Origin: WRMS01 sp038562165
GTDB lineage: Bacteria; Bacillota; Peptococcia; DRI-13; UBA5745
Direction of reading: 5' to 3'
Length of the DNA: 64,000 nt
NCBI GenBank assembly: GCA_038562165.1
Contig: JBCFAO010000002.1
Location: forward strand, 62,001 to 126,000
How positions within the stretch are numbered: position 1 is the first letter of the stretch; each line of letters begins with the position of its first letter. The notes under the pieces are model-generated. The model worked only from the letters and a program-made list of their open reading frames with translations. It ran no database searches and was not told where the DNA came from. Positions 17,301 through 26,226 of this stretch are shown piece by piece. The translations under genes and the position numbers were made by a program.

Positions 17301-18385
17301 AAACAAGACTCATTATCGTTGGCGGCTTTCTGGGAGCAGGCAAAACCACTTTGCTGTGGGAGAGTCTTCGCAAATTAAGTGCACAAGGAAGGAAAACCGG
17401 CCTGATCACCAACGACCAAGCGGCGGAGTTAGTTGACACCGCATTTCTGGAGTATGCAAACGGTGTTGTGGAAGAAGTGAACGGAAGTTGCTTTTGCTGC
17501 AATTTCAACGGGTTTTCTGAGGCGATTTCGGAAATCTCAGGCAAAAACTCCTGTGAATTGATTATCGCCGAACCCGTAGGAAGCTGCACGGACTTATCGG
17601 CCACGATCCTTCAGCCTCTAAAGGAGAAATTCAATGACAGTCTGGCTATAGCTCCTTTGACGGTATTGGTTGATCCGGGCCGGCTTGCGACGATCCTGGA
17701 GGGAGGCAACGCCGGGCTGCATGAAAGCGCCGCCTATATTTTACGAAAACAGTTGGAAGAAGCGGATATTATTTTGATCAGCAAAATCGATTTGCTGGCT
17801 CCCGATAAAATTGAGATATTGAAGCAGAAAACAGCAGCCCAGTGGCCTCTGTCAAAGGCATTTGCGGCCAGCTCAAAAAACGGCGACGGACTTGACCGCT
17901 GGCTGGAGGAAGTCTTAAGCAGCACCGAGGCAGGAACTCACCTTGTGGATGTGGATTATGATACCTATGCGGAAGGGGAAGCCGTTCTTGGCTGGTATAA
18001 TGGAAGCTTTCAGCTTAAGGGCAAGGAAGCGGACTGGGGTGTATTTTTAAACCGTCTGACCCAGTTGTTTGCCGAAGAATTTGAAAAGAACAAGGCTTCT
18101 GTGGGGCATCTGAAGATGTTGATTCAGGATGGGAAACAGTATTTAATGGCCAATATGACGGGTGAGAATAATGAGATTACAATGAGGGGAAGCCTTAAAA
18201 AAGCCGAAGACGTAAAACTGACGGTAAATGCCAGAGTACAGATGAGCCCCGAAGAGCTGGAGGGCGCAATCGATAGTTCAATGGCTCTTGTTTGCCAAGA
18301 TGGAATAAGCTGCGCAACAATAGCTTCCAGATGTTTAAGTCCCGGGCGTCCAAATCCAACTTATCGATACAGTCATATCGTATAA
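17297..18385 (+). CDS. COG0523 / CobW-P47K GTPase
   Basis: This 362-residue G3E GTPase starts with the Walker A GGFLGAGKTT (residues 9-18). The metallochaperone motif CFCC lies near residue 60, EPVGSC gives a Walker-B-like region, and SKIDLL stands in place of NKxD. The C-terminus LSPGRPNPTYRYSHIV recalls the P47K group found beside corrinoid or methyl-transfer genes. Such proteins insert or deliver metals (Zn, Co or others). It is translationally coupled to the aquaglyceroporin. The metal client is unknown; no nearby metalloenzyme is obvious. Confidence 0.85.
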   Translation: MKTRLIIVGGFLGAGKTTLLWESLRKLSAQGRKTGLITNDQAAELVDTAFLEYANGVVEEVNGSCFCCNFNGFSEAISEISGKNSCELIIAEPVGSCTDLSATILQPLKEKFNDSLAIAPLTVLVDPGRLATILEGGNAGLHESAAYILRKQLEEADIILISKIDLLAPDKIEILKQKTAAQWPLSKAFAASSKNGDGLDRWLEEVLSSTEAGTHLVDVDYDTYAEGEAVLGWYNGSFQLKGKEADWGVFLNRLTQLFAEEFEKNKASVGHLKMLIQDGKQYLMANMTGENNEITMRGSLKKAEDVKLTVNARVQMSPEELEGAIDSSMALVCQDGISCATIASRCLSPGRPNPTYRYSHIV

Positions 18386-18563
18386 AGACAATTGGGCGCC
18401 GCCATCCTGCAGTGAGATTAAGATTTGCTTAGCTGCTTCCGGCCGGAATCTGCAGGCGCCGGGTATTGCCGGAAACATGTCAACCAATGTCATTTCCCTT
18501 TCTGTTATAGTAAGGTTAAGCAGATCAGTGGGCTTAAATATTCAGTGCAGAAAGGAAAGTAAT

Positions 18564-19334
18564 ATGGCGGTGAATTTATTTAATAAAATGAAAACCTTGT
18601 TTAGCAAGAACTCGGCTCAGGTCTCAACGGAAGCTGAGAATTTGAAAATTGAACCTGAAATCTGTTTAAACGGGGCGGCAATAGACAGAGCATCGGTATA
18701 CGGAGCGTCAATAGAAGGGTCGTGGGCAGAAGGGGAAAGCCGGAGGCCGGGCTATTCTTTTAATCCCTCCAGCGCCTTGAGCAATGAACAAAAAGGTAAT
18801 GAGGGAAATAATGATCAAGAAGGCAGAGAAAATTTCCGAAGGGCGGTACAAACCAATATATTGCCTACCGGATATACGGAAAACTATGGCCTGGTTAAGC
18901 CTGGGCAAAATGATTTCTATGATATTGAAGTGGGAAACAGCAACTTAGATGTAATCGATGAGTTGATTAAAGAAAACGGAGAGGCTATTGAAGATATAGC
19001 CGGACCCGGGCGTACCAGCGAGACGGTGGTAGGGGCTTATGCTGCGGCTGAGGCAGCTATGCCCACGCCGGTATTTGTCTCCTTGCCGGCCTCCTCCTGG
19101 ACAGTGCAAAACGGTCTTCCTGCGCAGACGATACCGCTGCCGGGCATGGTGCCGGAGGATCTGGTCGTATCCTGTCTGCCGGAGACCCTGACTTTGGCCC
19201 AGGCCAAGACGATAGGCAAAGCTGTCTTGATGCTGCGCAACCAGCAGCCGAGCAGCATAGATGTGGTCTGCCTGGGTACAGCGCCGGCCATCGATGTGCC
19301 TTTTTCGATTTTGTGGTATGGCGGAGGTAATTGA
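18564..19334 (+). CDS. Phage-tail-like hypothetical protein
   Basis: This is a protein of about 256 residues; ATG at 18564 follows GAAAGGA. The middle part ENYGLVKPGQNDFYDIEVGN resembles the start of phage tail-fibre or appendage proteins. The C-terminal 85 residues (SSWTVQNGLPAQTIPL ... SIDVVCLGTAPAIDVPFSI) resemble the small beta domain often found at the end of phage tail proteins. The first 110 residues are polar and low in recognisable motifs. No other phage structural genes are near, so it may be a relic or a domesticated gene beside tRNA-Leu. Assignment is by eye only. Confidence 0.45.
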   Translation: MAVNLFNKMKTLFSKNSAQVSTEAENLKIEPEICLNGAAIDRASVYGASIEGSWAEGESRRPGYSFNPSSALSNEQKGNEGNNDQEGRENFRRAVQTNILPTGYTENYGLVKPGQNDFYDIEVGNSNLDVIDELIKENGEAIEDIAGPGRTSETVVGAYAAAEAAMPTPVFVSLPASSWTVQNGLPAQTIPLPGMVPEDLVVSCLPETLTLAQAKTIGKAVLMLRNQQPSSIDVVCLGTAPAIDVPFSILWYGGGN

Positions 19335-19335
19335 C

Positions 19336-19425
19336 ATGCCGATCATGAACAGCCCTTTTTATCAAGGGGGAGGCGATTACCTTAATGAGTATGGGCACAG
19401 CATCAGAAGATTCTCCGCAGAATAG
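19336..19425 (+). CDS. Possible 29-residue protein
   Basis: An ATG one base after the preceding stop opens a short frame beginning MPIMNSPFYQGGGDY and ending FSAE. GGAGG lies about eight bases upstream, inside the preceding gene. The tight spacing suggests that it could be translated with the tail-like protein. No family is recognised, and it could be chance. Confidence 0.3.
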   Translation: MPIMNSPFYQGGGDYLNEYGHSIRRFSAE

Positions 19426-19491
19426 CGGATCAGTTATTGACCAAATTCCCCATCCATGCTATTATAGTTTTTGTTCGATCTATATCGAAAT

Positions 19492-19575
19492 GCGAGGGTG
19501 GCGGAATCGGCAGACGCGCTAGCTTGAGGTGCTAGTGGGCATTCGCTCGTGTGGGTTCAAGTCCCATCTCTCGCA
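19492..19575 (+). tRNA. tRNA-Leu (anticodon GAG)
   Basis: The acceptor stem GCGAGGG pairs with CTCTCGC, and the D-arm is GTGGCGGAATCGGCAGAC. The anticodon stem-loop is CTAGC-TTGAGGT-GCTAG with anticodon GAG, there is a long variable arm typical of leucine tRNA, and the T-arm has GGTTCAAGTCC. The 3' CCA is not encoded (ACTA follows). Confidence 0.95.
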
Positions 19576-19604
19576 CTACAGAGCCACATCGGAAGAAGTG
19601 GCAC

Positions 19605-19648
19605 AAAACCGCCAAAACCGTTATATATCAACGGCCCGGCGGTTTTTT
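19605..19648 (+). terminator. Terminator after tRNA-Leu
   Basis: AAAACCGCC (19605-19613) pairs with GGCGGTTTT (19638-19646), with an inner CCGTT/AACGG pairing and a T-run. A further small hairpin, GCCAC ... GTGGC, lies just upstream. Confidence 0.85.
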
Positions 19649-19686
19649 GTTTTCTAAAAATCATTTCTTCGTTTTGATGCTTTTAT

Positions 19687-20487
19687 TATGGTTTTGATTC
19701 ATACCTGAATTCCCGCAAAATTAAACCATACATCGAGAAAAGATGCCAATGATCAGGTTTGTCTTGCCAAGCTTGACGCGGAATTCGCTTTTGTCCGGTC
19801 TGCAGGCTTTGTCCTCTGGTGGTGCGGACATTTTCTGTGCAAAAATGCAGGTTTGTATCCAGTAAGGGCGCCAGTTGAGCAAAAATGCAGGTATGTAGAC
19901 ACCCCTTAGAGTTATGGCGGCCCCCAAAACAGGTGGAAAGGTATGCCTCGACTATATCTAGTGTCCTGGCAGAAACGAGTTCGCTACCAAACTGCTGAAA
20001 GTGCTTAAAGCGTTCTCCTATTTCCTCTGACAGGGGTTCTGGACGAAGACAAACTTGCAATTTTGCACAGAGGGGGGACCTCAATAAGCTAACCACCCCC
20101 TGCCGGTGGGGGAGTGCCTATTTCTTTCCATTAGGGATAGGCCAATATAGTTTGAAAACCCTCTTATCCTCGCCGGCGGATCAGCGTGGGGTAGCGGAAA
20201 TAACCAAAAATGCAAGCTTAAAGTGTCCGGATTTTTTCTGAATAAAGTTAAATATCATCTTTGCTCTATATATAGTGTTTCGTCGTAAAAAGAAGCACTG
20301 CTACATGGGAATTTTCCACTATCATAGAGAAACGATCCACTTTAAACCTGCAATTTTGTCTGCCGGCCCCCAGGCCCCCGGCCCCTTAGGCCAAGGCAGA
20401 GTATATTATCCTATACAGCTTTTGGTATACGGATCTTATTAACCCTTATTGATCAAGGATTCTAGGATTGTATGGTTTTGATTCATA
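19687..20487. repeat. Intergenic island bounded by 17-base direct repeats
   Basis: The 17-mer TATGGTTTTGATTCATA occurs at 19687-19703 and again at 20471-20487. Between them lie several copies, in both orientations, of a CAAAAATGCAGGTTTGT-like motif (about 19835-19856, 19877-19897, 20049-20070 inverted, 20205-20217, and 20346-20360 inverted). No credible gene is seen. Direct repeats around an internally repeated insert suggest a small non-autonomous element, or a recombination scar. Confidence 0.55.
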
Positions 20488-20493
20488 GTCCCC

Positions 20494-21165
20494 TCAATAG
20501 GATGGAGCCATGTATGGGATGGTAAAAACAACGATGCCTGTGGAATAAGGTGCAATTTCGTATTGCTGATAATAAATGGCAAGGCCGGAGGACTTCAAAT
20601 AAAAATGCTCTTCATTGAAGTATTCCGCAATCAGGGCCGGATAATCTTCAAAAAAGCTCCCCGGATTCTGGCGCACTTTTTCTTTGGCCTGTTCGGTTAT
20701 TTGATTGATCAACGACCTGCGATAGTCCTGACCGGCGGGGAAGAAGTCCGATAGTGGAATGCTGCGCCCGTCCATAATACCCCAGGTATTGGACATCCTG
20801 ACGGTGTTGCCGTGAGCGCCGCTTGTGAACTCGTATTGATCGGCGTATAGGCTTAGATAACAATTCTGGTTATAGGTTATGTTATATTGCAATGAGGCTT
20901 CATAGCGAAGAAAAGGGAACCCATTTTCCTGCGATTGCTTATAGGTCTCGACAGCCTGTTTGTATAAGTTAATGGAGGCATAACGCAGAAAGTCGGAAAC
21001 TTGAACCTGAATCTGGGAGTTAATATTATTTTGGGCGTATGGATAGTTGCATAAGTACACTTTGGGGTAGAAGACAGAAAGTGTGAGCATCGGTATATTG
21101 TTGTACCTTAAAATTTGTTTCGTTTCATACATCATAATGCTAGTGCAACAGTTTAATGGATCCAT
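20494..21165 (-). CDS. DUF3298/DUF4163 (PdaC/RsiV-like) domain protein
   Basis: This protein of about 223 residues resembles the DUF4163 plus DUF3298 region of RsiV and of the polysaccharide deacetylase PdaC. Cues are YEASLQYNITYNQNCYLSLYADQYEFTSG AHGNT and GRSIPLSDFF, then a C-terminal FYLKSSGLAIYYQQYEIAPYSTG. ATG at 21165 has AGGAGGAAT upstream and is preferred to the longer frame. No signal peptide or membrane span is visible, so cytoplasmic placement is possible although relatives are extracytoplasmic. Its function is unknown; ligand binding is a guess. Confidence 0.75.
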   Translation of the reverse strand: MDPLNCCTSIMMYETKQILRYNNIPMLTLSVFYPKVYLCNYPYAQNNINSQIQVQVSDFLRYASINLYKQAVETYKQSQENGFPFLRYEASLQYNITYNQNCYLSLYADQYEFTSGAHGNTVRMSNTWGIMDGRSIPLSDFFPAGQDYRRSLINQITEQAKEKVRQNPGSFFEDYPALIAEYFNEEHFYLKSSGLAIYYQQYEIAPYSTGIVVFTIPYMAPSY

Positions 21166-21542
21166 AGATATTCCTCCTGCCTCGGTTTTTACCCATTCTA
21201 TTCGGGCGAAACGCAGCTTGACACAGGGGGTATCCATGGTGTGGATGGCGCTGACCTCCTGAAGGCGGGACAGTATTGTGGGATTTCGAAGTTAGCCTGA
21301 TAGAATAAAATTACCGTTTTTTGGACAAAATGCTAGAAGAAAAAATGGTAATGTAAATGGACGGGTTCATATGCATTCCATTTGCAAAAAGAAAGCGAGA
21401 AAAAACAACAAAAACTAATGTTTTTAAAAATATTTTTCTCTTTTTGCAAGTGACTAGCAGGAGATAAACATAAGTTGTCGAAATATCTAACTTGTGTTAC
21501 ATTTATAAACTATTTTTGTGAGAAAATGAAGGGAGAGGTGTA
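21166..21542. promoter_or_regulatory. Intergenic region upstream of the transporter gene
   Basis: This AT-rich gap lies between divergent genes. It contains ACATAAGTT ... AACTTGTGT (about 21468-21501), a near-perfect inverted repeat that may be an operator for the transporter gene. A GGGAGAGG ribosome site ends the gap. No gene is seen. Confidence 0.4.
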
Positions 21543-22952
21543 ATGGAAATCCAATTAAGTATCTTGCACTATGTTTACCTCATCGGGGTTCTTGTGGTGC
21601 TGGGCGCAATGATCGCCCGCAAAGACACGGTCATGCCGTGTATTGTTTTTACTTTTGCTCTGGGCTTTGCTGCGGCAAGCCAAATCCCTGACAGCAGCTT
21701 TGTCAATTGGCTCATTGGCGGACTGCAGGTTAACTACAACGCACTTATTTTTGCAGGTTCTGAGTTCTTTGGAATTATTGCTACCATCGCTATGATGGTG
21801 GCCATGTCTAAGCAGATGGCGGACATGGGTACGGACAAAATGATGATGGATCCTTTAGCCAATGCCATGAAGACTCCTGATGTAGCCTTCTTTGTACTGG
21901 GTATTGCTATGGCTGTTGTCACCATCCTGATCTGGCCTTCCCCCGCTGTGGCTCTGATCGGCGGTCTGTTGACGCCTATCGCTATCCGGGCTGGCTTGCC
22001 GGCTATCGGTGCTGCCATTGCCATGAATATCTTTGGCCATGGTTTCGCTTTTGCTTTCGACCCCGTTATTCAGGGTGCCCCCGGTGTCACCGCCGGTCCT
22101 GCCGGTATCGACTCCTGGGATATCATTTCTAACGGCGCACCGATCTTTACTGTTATTGGTATTGTTGCCGTTGCTCTGTCCTACATCCGGTTGAGAAAAG
22201 ACCTGAAGGTCAACTCCGCCCGGTATGAAGCGGAGAGAAAAGTGGTTCTTGCTGAGAATGCCCAGCATAAGCAGGCCCATGGCGGCGCTAAGTTTATGTT
22301 GATTCTCACTCCCATCCTCTTTGTTGTGGCTATCTTCCTGATGCTGAAATACCAGATCAGAGGCGGCGACGCTACCGCTATGATTACCGGTACCGCTATG
22401 GTGCTGATGACTATTGGCGTGCTGCTGCAGTACGGTTTGGCAGACGCTCTGGAAAAAATCGTTGACTACGTCCGGGACGGCTTCGGCTTTGGTATGAAGA
22501 TATTTGCTCCCGTTGTTATCATCGGCGGTTTCTTCTTTATCGGCGGTTCCGGCGTCAGCAGCATCCTGCAGGGCGAATACCAGCAGGGCCTGTTGATGGA
22601 TTGGGGCTGGTGGCTGGCGGCCAGGGTGCCCCTGTCCAAATATCCCGTAGCTATTTTGATGGTGATTATCGGCGGTATCACCGGTTTGGACGGCTCCGGC
22701 TTCTCCGGTTTGCCCCTGGTTGGCTCCATGGCTTTATCCTTTGGTCAGGCTGTGAATCTGAACGTTCCAGTTCTTGCCGCTATCGGCCAGTCCGGCGCTC
22801 AGTGGATCGGCGGCGGTACCATCATTCCTTGGGCCGTTATTCCTGTGGCTGCCATGTGCGGTGTTGATCCCGGCGAGCTGGCACGGCGTAATACGATTCC
22901 TGTATTAGTGGCTCTGCTTTGCGGTACGGTCGTCTCCTTCTTCCTGCTGTAG
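21543..22952 (+). CDS. Predicted membrane transporter of unknown substrate
   Basis: This 469-residue protein has about 12-14 hydrophobic helices. It has no soluble domain apart from a charged loop near residues 218-245. FGHGFAFAFDPVIQGAPGVTAGPAG and ITGLDGSGFSGLPLVGSMA are glycine-rich re-entrant-like stretches as seen in ion transporter superfamily carriers. I cannot name the family with certainty; an organic-acid or gluconate-type carrier is plausible. It is a single gene, followed by a bidirectional terminator. Confidence 0.7.
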   Translation: MEIQLSILHYVYLIGVLVVLGAMIARKDTVMPCIVFTFALGFAAASQIPDSSFVNWLIGGLQVNYNALIFAGSEFFGIIATIAMMVAMSKQMADMGTDKMMMDPLANAMKTPDVAFFVLGIAMAVVTILIWPSPAVALIGGLLTPIAIRAGLPAIGAAIAMNIFGHGFAFAFDPVIQGAPGVTAGPAGIDSWDIISNGAPIFTVIGIVAVALSYIRLRKDLKVNSARYEAERKVVLAENAQHKQAHGGAKFMLILTPILFVVAIFLMLKYQIRGGDATAMITGTAMVLMTIGVLLQYGLADALEKIVDYVRDGFGFGMKIFAPVVIIGGFFFIGGSGVSSILQGEYQQGLLMDWGWWLAARVPLSKYPVAILMVIIGGITGLDGSGFSGLPLVGSMALSFGQAVNLNVPVLAAIGQSGAQWIGGGTIIPWAVIPVAAMCGVDPGELARRNTIPVLVALLCGTVVSFFLL

Positions 22953-23018
22953 AACGAGCATAGAAGGAACGCTGTAGATACGCAGCAAAGCAACATAGAG
23001 AATAAATAGGAAAAAACA

Positions 23019-23070
23019 AAAAAGGGGTTCCTCCTGTACCTTTGTTGGTTCAGGCAGGAACCCCTCTTTT
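23019..23070. terminator. Bidirectional terminator between the transporter gene and metH
   Basis: AGGGGTTCCTCCTG (23023-23036) pairs with CAGGCAGGAACCCCT (23051-23065). It has an A-run on the left and a T-run on the right, so it can serve both convergent genes. Confidence 0.8.
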
Positions 23071-23087
23071 AAGCGTAAAAATGAGAA

Positions 23088-23129
23088 CCGGCTTGGAATA
23101 CGTCGCTGAAACGACGCTTTCCAAGCCGG
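23088..23129 (-). terminator. Strong hairpin just after metH
   Basis: CCGGCTTGGAA pairs with TTCCAAGCCGG, with an inner CGTCG/CGACG stem around CTGAAA. It lies 14 bases beyond the metH stop. It lacks an adjacent T-run on the minus strand, so it may protect the 3' end or act with the next terminator. Confidence 0.6.
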
Positions 23130-23142
23130 CAGGGAATAAATA

Positions 23143-25719
23143 TTAGTCCAATAAGCGGCGGATGATGCCGTGGGCCTCGGCGCCGTCTTTGACGTAGGCG
23201 TCGGCCTTGATGCTGGCGGCATATTCTTCGGTTAATACGGCGCCGCCTACCAAAATCTTGGTATCCAGCCCTTCGGCCCGGATTGCCCGGATTACCGGCT
23301 CCATCTCTGTCATGGTGGTGGTCATCAGGGCGGAAAGCCCCAGTATCTGAGCATTGTGCTCTTTGGCAGCTCTGACAAATTCCTGAGCAGGTACGCTTTT
23401 GCCTAAATCAATGATGTTGTAGCCGTAGCTGGAAAGCAAAGCCTTAACGATGTTTTTGCCGATGTCGTGTATATCTCCGGCCACGGCTCCCAGGACTACC
23501 GTTTCCAGCTCCTTGGGAGCGGAAGCGGGCATGGCTACTTTTAAATAGTCGAAAGCGAAAGCAGCGCCGTCGGCAGTCAAAAGCAACTGGGGCAAGAAGG
23601 TAATGCCCCGGGCATAAGTGTCGCCTGCCTGTTCCAGCGCAGGGATGATGCTTTGATCCACCAGCTCGATAAAGTTTTTCTCTGCAGTCAGCGGCTTGAT
23701 TAATTCTCTGATCCGCTGCTGGTCATTGATGATAATGGCCTGCTGCAAATCCAGCATATGCTGGGAGAAAGGGCTTTTTGCGCCGCCGCCGCTTTCTTCC
23801 TCCGCTTTTTGGTTGGGCTGAGGTCCGGAGTCTGAAGCCGGGGCTGCCGAATTAGAGGCAGCGGCGGAAGCTGTGGCTTCAGCCCCGCCGGCGGAGCCGG
23901 AGGGCCCGGAGGAGATAGCCTGATTAGCCGGAGAAGAGGGAGCGGAAGCCGGAGCCGATGCTGCACTAGCGGCCATGGCATCTTCCTTTTTTGTCTGCTC
24001 AATATAGCGGCCGCCATGGGGATCCCGGCCCGTTAAGAAAGCTCCGGCAGCCAGGGTTTGGCGTATACCGGCGTCCAGGGGGTTGGCGATCACCGCATCA
24101 AGGCCGGCAGCCAGGGCCTGGGCCAGGAAGGTATGATTGAGCCAGGGCCGTTTTGGCATGCCGTGGGAAATATTGCTTAACCCTAAAGCTGTAACCAGAC
24201 CCAGTTTTTCTTTGACCAAAGTAATAGCCTTCAGTGTTTCCGCCGCCAGCTTGGGATCGGTGGCGGCAGCCAGCACCAGGCAGTCAATAAAGACGTTTTC
24301 TTTGGCAATGCCTTCCTCTAAAGCCCGGTCCAAAATCCGCTCCGCAATAGCCAGACGGTCTTCTGCTTTGTCGGGGATGCCTTTTTCGTCCAAAGTCAGG
24401 CCGAGAACAGCGGCGCCGTATTGTTTGGCCAGGGGCAGCACGGTATCCAAACTGGCTGCTTCTCCGTTGACGGAGTTGATTAAAGCTTTGCCGTGGTAAT
24501 GAATCAGAGCTTTTTCCAGAGCCTGGGGATTTACAGTGTCAATGACCAGGGGGCAATCTAAAGATTGCTGCAAGCCCAAAACGACTTGAGTGAGATCAGT
24601 AACCTCGTCGCCGCCGGCCAGGCCGGTATTGACGTCCAGCAGATCGGCCCCCGCCTTCAACTGGTCGGAGCCCTCCCGTACCAGCAGGCTGTAATCCCCG
24701 GCCACTAAGGCTTGGGCTAAGACCTTGCGGGCTGTAGGGTTAATCCGCTCGCCGATGAGGCGGGGGGGATAATTACCGCCCAGATAGATGGTGCGGGAGC
24801 GGGAGGCTAAGGATGCCGGCAGGTCCTGGCGGCCGGAAATCACTTGGCCATCCCAGGTCTTGGCGGCTTCCGCCATTTCCTTAATATGCTGGGGAGTGGT
24901 GCCGCAGCAGCCGCCTAAGTAGCGGACGCCGGATTCCAGAAACATCGGTACGTAAGAAGCCATGACTTGCGGCGTCAAAGGGAAATGGGAACGGCCGTCG
25001 GCCAGTACGGGGATGCCGGCATTGGCTTCCGCCAAAAGCGGCAGCTTGCAGCATTTCCGGTAGCGGTCTATCACTTCAAGCATCTCCGCAGGACCGGTGG
25101 AGCAATTGGCCCCCAGCATATCGGCGCCTAAAGCGGTGAATACAGCCGCCGCCGTCTCGGGGTCGGTGCCGGTAAGGGTTCTGTGGTTTTCGTCGTAAGT
25201 CAGGGAAACGGCTATGGGAATATTGGTGACCTTGCGGGTGCCTAAATAGGCTGCCCTGGCTTCACCTAAATCGGAAAATGTCTGCAAATAGATGATGTCG
25301 GCGCCGGCCAAAGACAAAGCCTGGGCCTGCTGGGCAAAGATTTCTACCAGCTCATCAAAAGACAGCGCTCCTATGGGAGCGGGAAACTGACCGCTGGGAC
25401 CGATAATACCGGCCACATAGCCGTGGTCGCCGGCAGCCTGGCGGGCCAGCTTTACGGCGGTCATATTAATGCTGCCCACACTGTCCTGGTGGCCAAACTC
25501 CGCCAGCTTGAGACGGTTGGCGCCAAAAGTATTGCTTTCAATAATTCGGGCGCCGGCTTTGGCGTAAGCCTCGGAAATCTCCAGGATTGTTTCGGGATGG
25601 GTAAGCATCCAGACCTCCGGGCTTTCACCGGCGGGCAAACCTTTTGTTTGCAGCATGGTGCCCATGGCGCCGTCACTGATGAGAAACTGTTGTTTAAAAA
25701 CTTCCATAATGCCTTGCAT
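23143..25719 (-). CDS. metH: Cobalamin-dependent methionine synthase lacking the activation domain
   Basis: This protein of about 858 residues transfers a methyl group from methyl-folate via cobalamin to homocysteine. Domains in order: homocysteine methyltransferase (FLISDGAMGTML; zinc Cys in GANCSTG and GGCCGTTP), pterin-binding barrel (LIGERINPTARK), cobalamin cap, and B12-binding domain (DIHDIGKNIV with the Co-ligand His). The reductive activation domain of E. coli MetH is absent, as is common in anaerobic Firmicutes, so a separate activator is expected. An Ala/Ser/Pro/Gly-rich linker of about 65 residues separates the pterin and cap domains. ATG at 25719 or 25707 fits homologs; the frame is open further upstream. 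Confidence 0.92.
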   Translation of the reverse strand: MQGIMEVFKQQFLISDGAMGTMLQTKGLPAGESPEVWMLTHPETILEISEAYAKAGARIIESNTFGANRLKLAEFGHQDSVGSINMTAVKLARQAAGDHGYVAGIIGPSGQFPAPIGALSFDELVEIFAQQAQALSLAGADIIYLQTFSDLGEARAAYLGTRKVTNIPIAVSLTYDENHRTLTGTDPETAAAVFTALGADMLGANCSTGPAEMLEVIDRYRKCCKLPLLAEANAGIPVLADGRSHFPLTPQVMASYVPMFLESGVRYLGGCCGTTPQHIKEMAEAAKTWDGQVISGRQDLPASLASRSRTIYLGGNYPPRLIGERINPTARKVLAQALVAGDYSLLVREGSDQLKAGADLLDVNTGLAGGDEVTDLTQVVLGLQQSLDCPLVIDTVNPQALEKALIHYHGKALINSVNGEAASLDTVLPLAKQYGAAVLGLTLDEKGIPDKAEDRLAIAERILDRALEEGIAKENVFIDCLVLAAATDPKLAAETLKAITLVKEKLGLVTALGLSNISHGMPKRPWLNHTFLAQALAAGLDAVIANPLDAGIRQTLAAGAFLTGRDPHGGRYIEQTKKEDAMAASAASAPASAPSSPANQAISSGPSGSAGGAEATASAAASNSAAPASDSGPQPNQKAEEESGGGAKSPFSQHMLDLQQAIIINDQQRIRELIKPLTAEKNFIELVDQSIIPALEQAGDTYARGITFLPQLLLTADGAAFAFDYLKVAMPASAPKELETVVLGAVAGDIHDIGKNIVKALLSSYGYNIIDLGKSVPAQEFVRAAKEHNAQILGLSALMTTTMTEMEPVIRAIRAEGLDTKILVGGAVLTEEYAASIKADAYVKDGAEAHGIIRRLLD

Positions 25720-25810
25720 TTCTGAAAACCAACCTTTCCGGGAATCAACTATTTCATTATTATAACGCATTACAAGCAAGTTTAACAGAAGAAATTCCTG
25801 ATGGCCGCGA

Positions 25811-26016
25811 CTGGCCAAGGCGCATAAACTGGCCAAGGCCAGTTGCTCAAAAGCCAGGCCAGTTGCTCAAAAGGCCAGTTGCTCAAAATTTGAGGTTGTG
25901 CAGAAACTTTATTCAAATCTCTCTATAAAAATGAGAAATAGCCAAGACTATGCACATAATTACTCAAATAACACCTTCTGAAGCCGTAATGATTCCGAAT
26001 TAGTGCGCACAACCTC
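25811..26016. repeat. Repeat cluster upstream of metH
   Basis: GGCCAGTTGCTCAAAA occurs three times exactly, at 25837-25852, 25857-25872 and 25873-25888. It is preceded by two CTGGCCAAGG copies. GAGGTTGTGCA (25892-25902) forms an inverted repeat with TGCGCACAACCTC (26004-26016). The stretch from 25720 to 26226 otherwise holds no gene. A 13-base direct repeat CGGGAGTATATAT lies at 26138 and 26168, just before the next gene. Confidence 0.7.
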
Positions 26017-26226
26017 GTTTTTTGTGCAGTTAGGTTTATCTAACATCTGGTTCCGGCAAAAACTTGCCCTCCGCCACCTTTTTTCATAAACGCGCCCTGC
26101 CCGGCTGGCGGACAAAGAGGATAAAGCGGCAGAAAACGGGAGTATATATGGGTATAAATTGGTTTCCCGGGAGTATATATAAGTAGCGATTTTATGGGCA
26201 AACAGGAGAGAAGGGGGGAAGAAATA

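Noticed and set aside
19686..20096. Minus-strand open frame of 136 codons in the repeat island
   Set aside because: No ribosome site or recognisable motif, and it runs across the inverted repeats of the island. It is better explained as chance.
25720..25836. N-terminal extension of MetH up to 25836
   Set aside because: The extra codons run into the repeat cluster and do not resemble MetH. Starts at 25719 or 25707 fit the family.
25837..25888. Possible CRISPR array
   Set aside because: The three repeats are only 16 bases long, spaced by 0-4 bases with no spacers, and no cas genes are present.
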